DNA of 5,526 bases. It comes from JAUVHV01 sp964523875. GTDB taxonomy: Bacteria > Omnitrophota > Gorgyraeia > JABMRG01. Each line of letters opens with the position of its first letter. Positions within the stretch are counted from its first letter, which is position 1. Position numbers and translations under genes: made by a program. The stretch lies in assembly GCA_964523875.1 (NCBI GenBank), contig CAZGAS010000068.1, positions 1-5,526 of the forward strand, read 5' to 3'. Below are positions 1 to 5,451 of the stretch, piece by piece. Under the pieces are notes generated by a model. It was not told the DNA's origin. It saw only the letters and a program-made list of their open reading frames with translations, and did not search any database.

Positions 1-882
1 CAGGATAGCTATATCCTCAAGCATAGCCTTTCTTCTATCACCATAACCCGGCGCCTTTACAGCCGCGCATGTAAATGTACCGCGTAGCTTATTAACTACT
101 AATGTAGCTAATGCCTCACCTTCAATATCCTCCGCGAGAATAAGCAACGGTTTTCCTGTCCTTGCTATCTTCTCCAATAAAGGAAGCATATCCTTCATAA
201 CCGATATCTTCTTTTCGTGGATAAGTATATAAGGGTCTTCCAACGACGCCTCCATCTTATCGGCATCAGTTACGAAATAAGGTGAAAGATAGCCCTGATC
301 AAACTGCATACCCTCTACTACGTCAAGTGTTGTTGCCATTGACTTTGCTTCTTCAACAGTAATTACACCATCTTTGCCTACCTTTTCCATGGCGTCCGCT
401 ATAAGCTTGCCAATAGTGTTGTCACCATTTGCGGAGATAGTCGCGACCTGTGATATCTCTGTATGTCCTTTTACAGGCTTTGCTATAGAATTAATATGCT
501 CAACAACAATAGCAACCGCCTTTTCAATGCCCCTCTTTAATGACATAGGGTTTGCGCCTGCAGTTACGTTCTTTAAACCTTCGCGGAATATAGCCTGGGC
601 AAGTATAGTAGCCGTTGTTGTGCCATCACCCGCGATATCTGAAGTCTTTGACGCTACCTCTTTTACAAGTTCCGCGCCCATATTTTCATATGAATCTTCA
701 AGTTCTATCTCTTTCGCTACTGTTACGCCATCCTTTGTTATGGTAGGCGAACCGAACTTCTTGTCAAGTACTACATTACGTCCCTTCGGGCCTAAAGTTA
801 CTTTTACAGCATCGGCAAGCTTATCAAGACCGGCCTGTATCTTGCGTCTCGCCTCATCACTATATGAAATCTGTTTAGCCAT
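1..882 (-). CDS. groEL: GroEL (Hsp60 / Cpn60) chaperonin, N-terminal 294 residues, 3' end outside window
   Basis: This is the large subunit of the bacterial chaperonin, a cytoplasmic double-ring ATPase that encloses and refolds unfolded proteins under the GroES lid. The visible 294 codons begin MAKQISYSDEARRKI. They contain the equatorial TLGPKGRNV nucleotide-binding motif (residues 29-37) and the AGDGTTTAT ATP/Mg-binding motif (84-92, D86 being the conserved aspartate). They also contain the intermediate-domain ISANGD segment (149-154) and the apical substrate-binding surface including GYLSPYF (197-203). The reading frame is open to the window edge, at about 54% of a normal ~545-residue GroEL, so the second half including the catalytic aspartate near residue 398 is not seen. 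The ATG at 882 is preceded by an AGGAGG ribosome-binding site (893-898). It lies 50 nt after groES in the same operon and shares its CIRCE/HrcA control. No disrupting changes are visible. Confidence 0.98.
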   Translation of the reverse strand, partial: MAKQISYSDEARRKIQAGLDKLADAVKVTLGPKGRNVVLDKKFGSPTITKDGVTVAKEIELEDSYENMGAELVKEVASKTSDIAGDGTTTATILAQAIFREGLKNVTAGANPMSLKRGIEKAVAIVVEHINSIAKPVKGHTEISQVATISANGDNTIGKLIADAMEKVGKDGVITVEEAKSMATTLDVVEGMQFDQGYLSPYFVTDADKMEASLEDPYILIHEKKISVMKDMLPLLEKIARTGKPLLILAEDIEGEALATLVVNKLRGTFTCAAVKAPGYGDRRKAMLEDIAIL

Positions 883-898
883 TTGTTTTATTCCTCCT

Positions 899-916
899 TA
901 TCGTATAAGTACGATA
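899..916 (-). promoter_or_regulatory. Stem-loop in the groES-groEL intercistronic gap, abutting the groEL ribosome-binding site
   Basis: A perfect 7-bp inverted repeat, TATCGTA-CTTA-TACGATA on the minus strand with a 4-nt loop, fills the middle of the 50-nt gap between groES and groEL. Its 3' arm ends directly against the groEL AGGAGG sequence. There is no U-tract after it, so it does not look like a terminator. Intercistronic stem-loops in groESL transcripts of some bacteria are known RNA-processing sites, and a similar role or modulation of groEL translation is possible here. The structure is seen directly and its function is inferred. Confidence 0.45.
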
Positions 917-932
917 TGTTAAAATTTACACC

Positions 933-1223
933 TTATTTATTGATTATTGCTAATATATCCTCTTCCTTGACAATAAGCATATCTTCACCCTCGACTCTGA
1001 TTTCGGTACCGGAATACTTACCATACAAAACCTTGTCACCAACCTTCACTTCTACTGTTATCGTCTTGCCATCTTCTACTTTACCTTTACCGACTGCTAT
1101 TATTTTGCCTTCCTGCGGCTTCTCTTTTGCGCTATCTGGCACAATAATACCACCTGCTGTCTTCTCTTCAGCTTCTAACGGCTGCAAGAGCACTCTGTCC
1201 CCTAATGGTTGTACATTAGCCAT
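933..1223 (-). CDS. groES: GroES (Hsp10 / Cpn10) co-chaperonin
   Basis: This is the co-chaperonin, which forms a heptameric lid on the GroEL ring and works with it in ATP-driven protein folding in the cytoplasm. The 96-residue product has the normal family length. It starts MANVQPLGDRVLLQPLE, matching the conserved PLGDRVL(L/V) N-terminal strand. The mobile loop carries the hydrophobic tripeptide IIV (26-28, in GGIIVPDSAKEKPQEG) that docks into the GroEL apical domain. The C-terminal half has the conserved GDKVLYGKYSGTE stretch and a LIVKEEDILAII ending. The ATG at 1223 has an exceptionally good ribosome-binding site (AGGAGGTGT, 1228-1236). It is the first gene of the groES-groEL operon, downstream of a CIRCE element and a sigma70-type promoter. 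No anomalies are seen. Confidence 0.98.
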   Translation of the reverse strand: MANVQPLGDRVLLQPLEAEEKTAGGIIVPDSAKEKPQEGKIIAVGKGKVEDGKTITVEVKVGDKVLYGKYSGTEIRVEGEDMLIVKEEDILAIINK

Positions 1224-1256
1224 ATCTACACCTCCTATGTATGTTTTAGGCTTTTG

Positions 1257-1283
1257 TTAGCACTCTTATCTAATGAGTGCTAA
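1257..1283 (-). promoter_or_regulatory. CIRCE operator (HrcA-binding site) of groESL
   Basis: The sequence is a perfect match to the classical CIRCE inverted repeat: TTAGCACTC, a 9-nt spacer, then GAGTGCTAA. It lies 33 nt upstream of the groES start codon, in the transcribed leader if the promoter at 1340-1367 is the real one. CIRCE is the binding site of the HrcA repressor, whose folding depends on GroEL. The operon is therefore predicted to be derepressed when GroEL is titrated by misfolded protein. hrcA itself is not in this window. Confidence 0.97.
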
Positions 1284-1339
1284 TTCATTTTTACTATTAT
1301 CCACCCTTTAAAAACACGGGATTTTTTCCAAGAGAGTGT

Positions 1340-1367
1340 ATATTACCAGATTTCCTGAGCTTGTCAA
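1340..1367 (-). promoter_or_regulatory. Sigma70-type promoter of groES-groEL
   Basis: Read on the minus strand, TTGACA (1362-1367) is separated by 16 nt from TAATAT (1340-1345), and a TG one base upstream of the -10 hexamer gives an extended -10. The expected start site is near 1333, which places CIRCE about 50 nt downstream in the leader. A second, weaker -10-like hexamer, GATAAT (1296-1301), lies closer to CIRCE but has no recognisable -35. The vegetative-type promoter plus CIRCE fits a repressor-controlled rather than an alternative-sigma heat-shock operon. Confidence 0.75.
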
Positions 1368-1411
1368 GTATTATTTTTGCATGATTTACGCGAACGCAGT
1401 GAGAGCAAATC

Positions 1412-1433
1412 ATATGCAAAAATTATATCCTGA
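1412..1433 (+). repeat. Direct repeat copy 1 (22 nt)
   Basis: ATATGCAAAAATTATATCCTGA matches the copy at 1539-1560 (ATATG then TGAAAATTATACCCTGA) at 19 of 22 positions. The two copies flank the REP-like palindrome in the groES upstream region. The first half of this copy also forms the right arm of the long hairpin at 1373-1423. Confidence 0.55.
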
Positions 1434-1538
1434 TGATGCGATGCGCAAGAGTATCAGAAGGATCTCAAATGCTAGATTCTTCACTTCGTTCAGAGTGACA
1501 GAGACTGTAATTTATGCAAATAAAAAAAGGGATAAATT

Positions 1539-1560
1539 ATATGTGAAAATTATACCCTGA
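1539..1560 (+). repeat. Direct repeat copy 2 (22 nt)
   Basis: This is the second copy of the 22-nt direct repeat, 127 nt from the first, differing by three transitions. It follows a short hairpin (1508-1539) and marks the outer limit of the recognisable repeat-like sequence. The pattern suggests duplication of a repeat module or nested insertion of the central palindrome, though this is inferred from one locus only. Confidence 0.55.
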
Positions 1561-1826
1561 GTCCATATGCTTTCTTATAAAAGCAATAATAAGAACGAGA
1601 GATCTTTGCCTAGAGCAGTATTATTTTGAGGTTGCTGAAATATTAGGTTATCGAGCTGCTTGCAATGTAAAGATATTCGCAAATTTCCACTCTCTATTTC
1701 TTTTCCTTACATATTTCTAATCCCTTTCATCAAAAATACAGATCTTTGAGGCCTTCATTATAGGAGATTATTCCCATTTAAAGCAGTCCAATTATAACAG
1801 GGTTCAAAAAGCTTCACTCTGCATGA
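1561..1826. other. Unassigned intergenic sequence between the AbiEii stop and the repeat region
   Basis: About 265 bp separate the end of the AbiEii gene from the repeat cluster. I translated both strands through the middle of it and found frames broken by frequent stops. I recognise no protein fragment, RNA gene or strong terminator. A weak 6-bp hairpin (TGCTTT 1568-1573 with AAAGCA 1580-1585) is present. A polypyrimidine-biased stretch (about 1687-1730 on the plus strand) is the only compositional oddity. It may be the decayed remnant of an earlier gene or the distal end of the DNA that carries the AbiE genes, but nothing proves this. Confidence 0.3.
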
Positions 1827-2636
1827 CTACTCTTCTAAACGCTGCTTAACTGCATTTAGCATTACTTTTTTACTAAGTAATTTTAATTCCGCTTTATCTT
1901 CCAAAAATCTTCCAACATCTTTTTGCACAGCTTCAAAATCTATATCTGTTAAGCGTTGCGATATAAATCCCCCGATATTCTCTTTAGTTATTAATAAATC
2001 TTTTGCCTGTGTCTGCTTAATAGCGTTATTCAATAAGTCAAGATTAGGCATTACCCCTTTTCCTAAGTACCAAAGGAGATCATAAAAATCCCTGCCCTTA
2101 GTAAAGCCTCTAAAAAAGCAAGCATGGAGCTTTCCCGCGAACAAAGATGGCAAACTATAATGCGTAATATTTAATAGATATGATTTATTAACTACGCTAT
2201 TTTCAATGTCCCATCCTTTTGGCGGATTTGAATCTACCTCGAATTTAATTGAAAGCTTCTGATCATCAAGATTAGATACCCCAATTGCTTTTAACAGTCC
2301 TGGAAATCTCAACATGCTTGACTGGACTGTTTTTTGAGTTTTAGTTTTCAATTCTAGGGTTAGTCCATTAAGTTTAATCTCATATTCAATAGCTTGGAAG
2401 ATATTATTAAAACTATAACTGGCTTTATCAACACTAGAAAAATCCAAATCTTCAGAAAATCGCCTCATATCGTAAATAACCCTGAGCGCGGTACCGCCAA
2501 CAAAGGCTAACTGTGAAAAATAACCTCTATCATTTATTATTTTTAAGCATAATAGTTGGAGCTCTTCTCGCAACTTATTAATCTTAGCTTCCTGCGTCTG
2601 CTCAGATGCAACCTGCTGTTTGAGATATTCAATCAT
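1827..2636 (-). CDS. AbiEii-type nucleotidyltransferase toxin of a type IV (AbiE) toxin-antitoxin system
   Basis: This is the toxin half of an AbiE module. AbiEii proteins (formerly DUF1814) belong to the DNA polymerase beta-like nucleotidyltransferase superfamily. They give abortive phage infection and growth arrest when unopposed, and related MenT toxins add nucleotides to tRNA. The 269-residue product carries the family signatures in order: FVGGTALR (45-52, motif I), SEDLDF (61-66) with the metal-binding pair D63/D65, LSIKFEVD (128-135, motif III), and LFAGKLHACFFRGFTKGRDFYDLLWY (165-190; K169, R182, D183, D186 as motif IV). All core catalytic positions are intact, so it should be active. 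The ATG at 2636 overlaps the TGA of the upstream antitoxin gene (ATGA), a hallmark of translational coupling in these operons. The C-terminal part is helical and charged. I know no established symbol in this organism. The exact nucleotide and RNA target cannot be read from the sequence. Confidence 0.93.
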   Translation of the reverse strand: MIEYLKQQVASEQTQEAKINKLREELQLLCLKIINDRGYFSQLAFVGGTALRVIYDMRRFSEDLDFSSVDKASYSFNNIFQAIEYEIKLNGLTLELKTKTQKTVQSSMLRFPGLLKAIGVSNLDDQKLSIKFEVDSNPPKGWDIENSVVNKSYLLNITHYSLPSLFAGKLHACFFRGFTKGRDFYDLLWYLGKGVMPNLDLLNNAIKQTQAKDLLITKENIGGFISQRLTDIDFEAVQKDVGRFLEDKAELKLLSKKVMLNAVKQRLEE

Positions 2637-3274
2637 TTTATATTTTCCTCCTCAACCCATATTAATAATGCTTGGCTAATTTCCCGCATCTTCCTGTTAT
2701 CAAATAATTCAACAAGCATCTTGAGCCTCTCAGGCTTAAGGATATCAATATTCTGAAACCTGTATGAGATCTCAAGTACTTTTTTATAAGGCTGTCTAAA
2801 TTTTTTCATATTGAAATAAATGAAATCCAGAATAGCTTTTTCAGGTGTTGCCATAAGATAGCTAAAGCCACTCTCATCTTTAAATGCCTCAAATCCTCTA
2901 TACGCTTTTGGCTTAAGATGAGAATAGGCGAAGTCGGCAAGGCTGTTCTGAAGACTCATAGTTTTTTTTGTTGTTACAGATGTAACATCATAAACACGTT
3001 CAGGAATAAGTCCGTAATAGCCTAAGGCATATTCAAGACTAATGTATGAAGGTCCGTACAGTTGATTAGCAATATAAGATTTAGATGCGGTAATCTTCCT
3101 ATCGCCTTCATTTAAAATATAAATGCCACGCCTTAGCATGATCAGCAGCCCTCTTGCTGACCAGCGGGTCAATTGGTTGCGGATTACCTGCTTATCATTA
3201 CTATGCAATAGCACATCTCTGCTAAAGATTATTGGTACTTTCATCGCATAATTTTTGAATTCAGAGTACTTCAT
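2633..3274 (-). CDS. AbiEi-family antitoxin / autorepressor of a type IV toxin-antitoxin system
   Basis: This is the antitoxin half of the AbiE pair. In studied AbiE systems AbiEi neutralises AbiEii without forming a stable complex (type IV behaviour). It also represses its own promoter by binding inverted repeats through an N-terminal winged helix-turn-helix. In this 213-residue protein the N-terminal domain runs to about residue 55 and shows FSRDVLLHSNDKQVIRNQLTRW, then GLLIMLRRGIYIL (42-54), the typical wing. The C-terminal antitoxin domain contains the characteristic YGPSYISLEYALGYYGLIPE (73-92), the VTSVTTKK segment (97-104) and ATPEKAILDFIY (142-153). Length and order fit the family. 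The ATG at 3274 has only a modest ribosome-binding site (AGGTATTAG just upstream). An in-frame ATG at codon 11 is a less likely start because it would shorten the DNA-binding domain. It is first in the operon, below a strong promoter and palindrome. Confidence 0.92.
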   Translation of the reverse strand: MKYSEFKNYAMKVPIIFSRDVLLHSNDKQVIRNQLTRWSARGLLIMLRRGIYILNEGDRKITASKSYIANQLYGPSYISLEYALGYYGLIPERVYDVTSVTTKKTMSLQNSLADFAYSHLKPKAYRGFEAFKDESGFSYLMATPEKAILDFIYFNMKKFRQPYKKVLEISYRFQNIDILKPERLKMLVELFDNRKMREISQALLIWVEEENIK

Positions 3275-3299
3275 CTAATACCTATTTTTATGTTTCTAT

Positions 3300-3321
3300 A
3301 AATAATCAAAAATGATTATTT
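3300..3321. promoter_or_regulatory. Perfect 9-4-9 inverted repeat at the abiE transcription start, candidate AbiEi operator
   Basis: On the plus strand the site reads AAATAATCA-AAAA-TGATTATTT, a perfect palindrome with a 4-nt AT spacer. It lies 9 nt downstream of the -10 box of the AbiE promoter, at about +3 to +24 relative to the expected start. A repressor bound there would block initiation or promoter clearance. A degenerate half-site (TAGTTATTT on the minus strand, 3326-3334) overlaps the -10 box. AbiEi proteins are known to autoregulate through inverted repeats in their promoter, so AbiEi is the obvious candidate ligand. The assignment is inferred from position. Confidence 0.7.
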
Positions 3322-3330
3322 TCTGAAATA

Positions 3331-3359
3331 ACTATACACCAGAAAACAATGAATGTCAA
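3331..3359 (-). promoter_or_regulatory. Sigma70-type promoter of the AbiE operon
   Basis: On the minus strand TTGACA (3354-3359) is followed after exactly 17 nt by TATAGT (3331-3336), a near-consensus promoter. The expected start is near 3324, giving a leader of about 50 nt before the AbiEi start codon. Such a strong promoter with a palindrome at the start site is typical of an operon held down by its own repressor. Confidence 0.85.
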
Positions 3360-3425
3360 TAGCTTTAAATTGATTTCCTAAGATTTGACAAAAGTGACTG
3401 CTTGTGCTTAAAAACTATTCTTGAG

Positions 3426-4337
3426 CTATTTTTGCATAGGTAAAACAGGATGCTGCATAAGAACTGGGTTGTTGGGAAATGAAATCGATGGTGTAAACCC
3501 TGTTGCCCTAATAGAAGTAAGTATGCCGAGAGCAATAAATGATATCCAGAAGAGTGAAGATAAAAAATAAAAAAGCGTGCTCTTTAAGAGAGGCTTCTTG
3601 TCCTCTAGATTTTTCAGTGAATTGAATAGGCCTATTATCGCTATAACAAAAATAAATAGCATAACAAGATGTGAAAGCTTTATTACGCCAAAAACCGAAA
3701 GACTATCTGTCCTTAAGAATTCATTGAAGAATCGCATAAACGAGTATAGTGTTATGACACCAAAAAAAGTAGCACCTTTATACTGCCTGAAACGTTTATA
3801 TTGAATAAACATTGTAATAAATATAGCTAATGCCGCTATCGATGCATACACCTGTGTGGGATGCCTGAGGCCCGGTAATCGATAAAGAGTCACTGCCCAT
3901 GGCAGATTACAGCAGATACCATAACAACACCCATTCAACAAGCACCCTATACGGCCTATCGCGCGGCTTAACATAAGAAAAGGTACTATGTAATCGGCAT
4001 TCTTTAAAAAAGATGTCATTGTTATGGCTGAAAATATCCAGAGGCTTATAAATCCTAATATTGGGGCTCCCAAATACGCCATACCAGCCTTGTTTATTAT
4101 AGTTTCAAGAGAAGATGTCGGATTATCTATATAGTTAATAAGCAGGCCAAATAACCTTGCCCCAAAAAAACCAGCTACAGCAAATAAAACACCAGCACCC
4201 AACAATTGTAACCGTGAAAGAGCAAAGTCTTTAGGCCTGAAATAAACCCCGCATATAATTGCTGTAACACAGCTTAAATTCAGACAAAGTGTCCACGCAT
4301 GTATGCTCAGATTACCTATAGAAATATATGGGTACAT
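3426..4337 (-). CDS. Prolipoprotein diacylglyceryl transferase (Lgt)-family membrane protein with divergent active-site motif
   Basis: Lgt enzymes transfer diacylglycerol from phosphatidylglycerol to the lipobox cysteine of prolipoproteins in the inner membrane. The 303-residue product is very hydrophobic. It aligns by eye with Lgt across AGFFGARLF (55-63), AGMAYLGAP (84-92), the signature GRIGCLLNGCCYG (128-140), HPTQVYAS (159-166) and YSFMRFFNEFLR (198-209). Both essential arginines of E. coli Lgt (R143, R239) appear kept as R129 and R202, and E243 as E206. However, N146 and E151 are replaced by C132 and C137, and the loop histidine H103 by L89. The GxxxGCCYG form occurs in many annotated Lgt-like proteins, so it may be an active variant or a paralogue with another substrate. 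An additional C-terminal membrane segment (about 253-274) and a proline-containing tail make it longer than usual. The ATG at 4337 has AGGAG overlapping the upstream gene's stop; the 5-nt gap indicates an operon. Confidence 0.82.
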   Translation of the reverse strand: MYPYISIGNLSIHAWTLCLNLSCVTAIICGVYFRPKDFALSRLQLLGAGVLFAVAGFFGARLFGLLINYIDNPTSSLETIINKAGMAYLGAPILGFISLWIFSAITMTSFLKNADYIVPFLMLSRAIGRIGCLLNGCCYGICCNLPWAVTLYRLPGLRHPTQVYASIAALAIFITMFIQYKRFRQYKGATFFGVITLYSFMRFFNEFLRTDSLSVFGVIKLSHLVMLFIFVIAIIGLFNSLKNLEDKKPLLKSTLFYFLSSLFWISFIALGILTSIRATGFTPSISFPNNPVLMQHPVLPMQK

Positions 4338-4342
4338 ATCTC

Positions 4343-4921
4343 CTATTTACCTGTTTCACTTGGTACGGTGCGGTAGTTTAAAAACTGCCCTTTTACTTTT
4401 CGGCGCGTAAATAAAAACAACACTAATAATAGATAAAATATTGAAATTATTTTTACAATAAAGGCGGTTTGATACATCTTTTTAAATACCAATTCGCTAT
4501 ATTCTGCTTTTGTTATAGCATTGTCCAGCCTCAGCTTTTCAGGAATAGTTGTATAGCCAGCCCATATCTTCTCTTGCATGCCTGGAGATGTTCTCATAAA
4601 TTCTATAGATCTGTTGCTTAAAGGGATTGAAACTGTCAACATATATAGCAGCTGTATTGCTGTAAGCGATAATACCAGCATTCTTGCCCAATTTTTCAAT
4701 CTGAATATATTAACAGATCCGATTATTAAAAAGATGTTACTTATTATTGAATATACTATAATAAGGATTAAAACCGCTCTTGACAAAATCTGAGAAAACC
4801 CTATCGATAGGCTTCCTGTGCCTAAAAGCCTGAATATACTTATCACGATTATAGATAACGCGAAGAATGTAACACCTGCTGATCTTTTTATATATACTGC
4901 TTTTGATTTTACGTTTTCCAT
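4343..4921 (-). CDS. Uncharacterised four-helix integral membrane protein
   Basis: I do not recognise a named family with a known function. The 192-residue product has about four predicted membrane-spanning stretches: residues 15-33, 47-70, 81-99 and 152-171. A 50-residue soluble loop (101-150, including PGMQEKIWAGYTTIPEKL) separates the third and fourth. The NWAR motif after the second helix and the FTRRKVKGQFLNY tail after the last are positively charged and should be cytoplasmic. This arrangement resembles small hypothetical membrane proteins that I associate with Omnitrophota-type genomes, a stylistic impression only. There is no signal-peptide cleavage site or lipobox and no catalytic motif. 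The ATG at 4921 is fixed by a GGAGG (4927-4931) 5 nt upstream. A strong promoter lies 5' of it, and the Lgt-like gene starts 5 nt after its stop, suggesting co-expression and possibly a shared envelope role. Confidence 0.85.
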   Translation of the reverse strand: MENVKSKAVYIKRSAGVTFFALSIIVISIFRLLGTGSLSIGFSQILSRAVLILIIVYSIISNIFLIIGSVNIFRLKNWARMLVLSLTAIQLLYMLTVSIPLSNRSIEFMRTSPGMQEKIWAGYTTIPEKLRLDNAITKAEYSELVFKKMYQTAFIVKIISIFYLLLVLFLFTRRKVKGQFLNYRTVPSETGK

Positions 4922-5011
4922 ATATTCCTCCGTTTTTTCTGTTAGATATTTATACCTTGATTTAAATAATCTTTTCAGCGTTGGTTATATATATACTCTA
5001 CTACATATTAA

Positions 5012-5040
5012 ATTATAATATAATGACGGGTTGTTTTCAA
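5012..5040 (-). promoter_or_regulatory. Sigma70-type promoter of the membrane protein / Lgt-like operon
   Basis: On the minus strand TTGAAA (5035-5040) is followed after 17 nt by TATAAT (5012-5017), a near-perfect promoter. The expected start is near 5005, leaving a leader of about 84 nt before the ATG at 4921. The leader is AT-rich with a TATATATATA run (about 4986-4995) and I see no riboswitch-like structure. It separates this operon from the PilZ gene upstream. Confidence 0.8.
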
Positions 5041-5091
5041 GGCTTTTGTTATCTTTTATCATTAGATAAATAAGGAAAAAGTGAAATCGTA

Positions 5092-5451
5092 TCAGCAGAC
5101 CTCATCAGCTACAGCGTTAATCAGATCCCTGTCCTTCTTTTTAATCTTTTCGAACTCTGCTGCTATATGGAATATTTTCAAATTTGAATATTTACGAGGT
5201 TTATTTTTGCGGACTACTTTACCAATACACCTTATAACATGCGCGGCAAAAGGAAATATAATCCTAAAATGGATATCTGTGCCAACATCTATGTTGTTAT
5301 TATAATTAAAAAGCATACCATTAGCACTTAGGTCACGGGCAGTTACCATGTCCCATTTGCTGGGGTATCTCTTTGCAAGAATAACCTTTATGGTTCTAAA
5401 CCATGACATGAAATTTTTATTTATCCTCTTACATCTTCTCTTCTCCTGCAT
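5092..5451 (-). CDS. Single-domain PilZ protein, probable c-di-GMP receptor
   Basis: PilZ domains bind the second messenger cyclic di-GMP and adjust motility, exopolysaccharide or other envelope functions. This 119-residue cytoplasmic protein is essentially one PilZ domain. The N-terminal RxxxR ligand motif is present as RRCKR near its start (codons 5-9 from the chosen ATG). The DxSxxG motif is present as DLSANG (40-45), followed by the barrel strand GMLFNY. Both binding motifs are complete, so ligand binding is expected. The C-terminal half (FRIIFPF, CIGKVVRKNK, HIAAEFEKI) follows the usual beta-barrel plus final helix. I chose the ATG at 5451 because GGGGTGG sits 5 nt upstream. A GTG at 5460 would add three residues but lies inside that ribosome-binding sequence. 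No adjacent partner enzyme is visible, so its output pathway is unknown. It is separated from the next gene by 170 nt with its own promoter. Confidence 0.88.
   Translation of the reverse strand: MQEKRRCKRINKNFMSWFRTIKVILAKRYPSKWDMVTARDLSANGMLFNYNNNIDVGTDIHFRIIFPFAAHVIRCIGKVVRKNKPRKYSNLKIFHIAAEFEKIKKKDRDLINAVADEVC

Larger units (their letters stand above)
1371..1560. repeat. Composite of palindromic, dispersed-repeat-like sequences
   Basis: Three structures are packed into about 190 bp. First, a long hairpin pairs ATTTTTGCAT (1373-1382) with ATGCAAAAAT (1414-1423) and GATTT (1383-1387) with AAATC (1407-1411), with a 2-nt bulge. Its loop reads like the GCGAACGAAGTGAGC-type repeats common in environmental bacterial genomes. 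Second, AGATTCTTCACTTCGTTCAG and the following AGTGACA (1474-1500) resemble a widespread intergenic REP-like motif. It contains TCACT/AGTGA arms and is preceded by a related GAAGGATCTC segment. Third, TAATTTAT (1508-1515) pairs with ATAAATTA (1532-1539). A 22-nt near-identical direct repeat (1412-1433 and 1539-1560, three differences) brackets the central motif. The left edge abuts the groES -35 box. An open frame of 74 codons crosses the region but is made of repeat sequence and is not credible. Confidence 0.6.

Noticed and set aside
374..1260. Two long plus-strand open frames (182 and 125 codons)
   Set aside because: They are antisense shadows of groEL and groES, whose minus-strand translations match their families throughout.
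1336..1560. Open frame of 74 codons on the plus strand upstream of groES
   Set aside because: It runs across the groES promoter and the palindromic repeat cluster. Its translation (for example FTSFRVTE) is what the common REP-like motif gives, and no good ribosome-binding site precedes it.
3281..3425. Terminator for the Lgt-like gene in the gap before the AbiE operon
   Set aside because: No GC-rich stem followed by T's is present. The only strong palindrome (3300-3321) is AT-only and sits at the AbiE start site, fitting an operator better.
5051..5067. Possible terminator after the PilZ gene (TTATCT ... AGATAA type stem)
   Set aside because: The stem is only 5-6 A/T-rich base pairs with no clean U-tract, too weak to call an intrinsic terminator.
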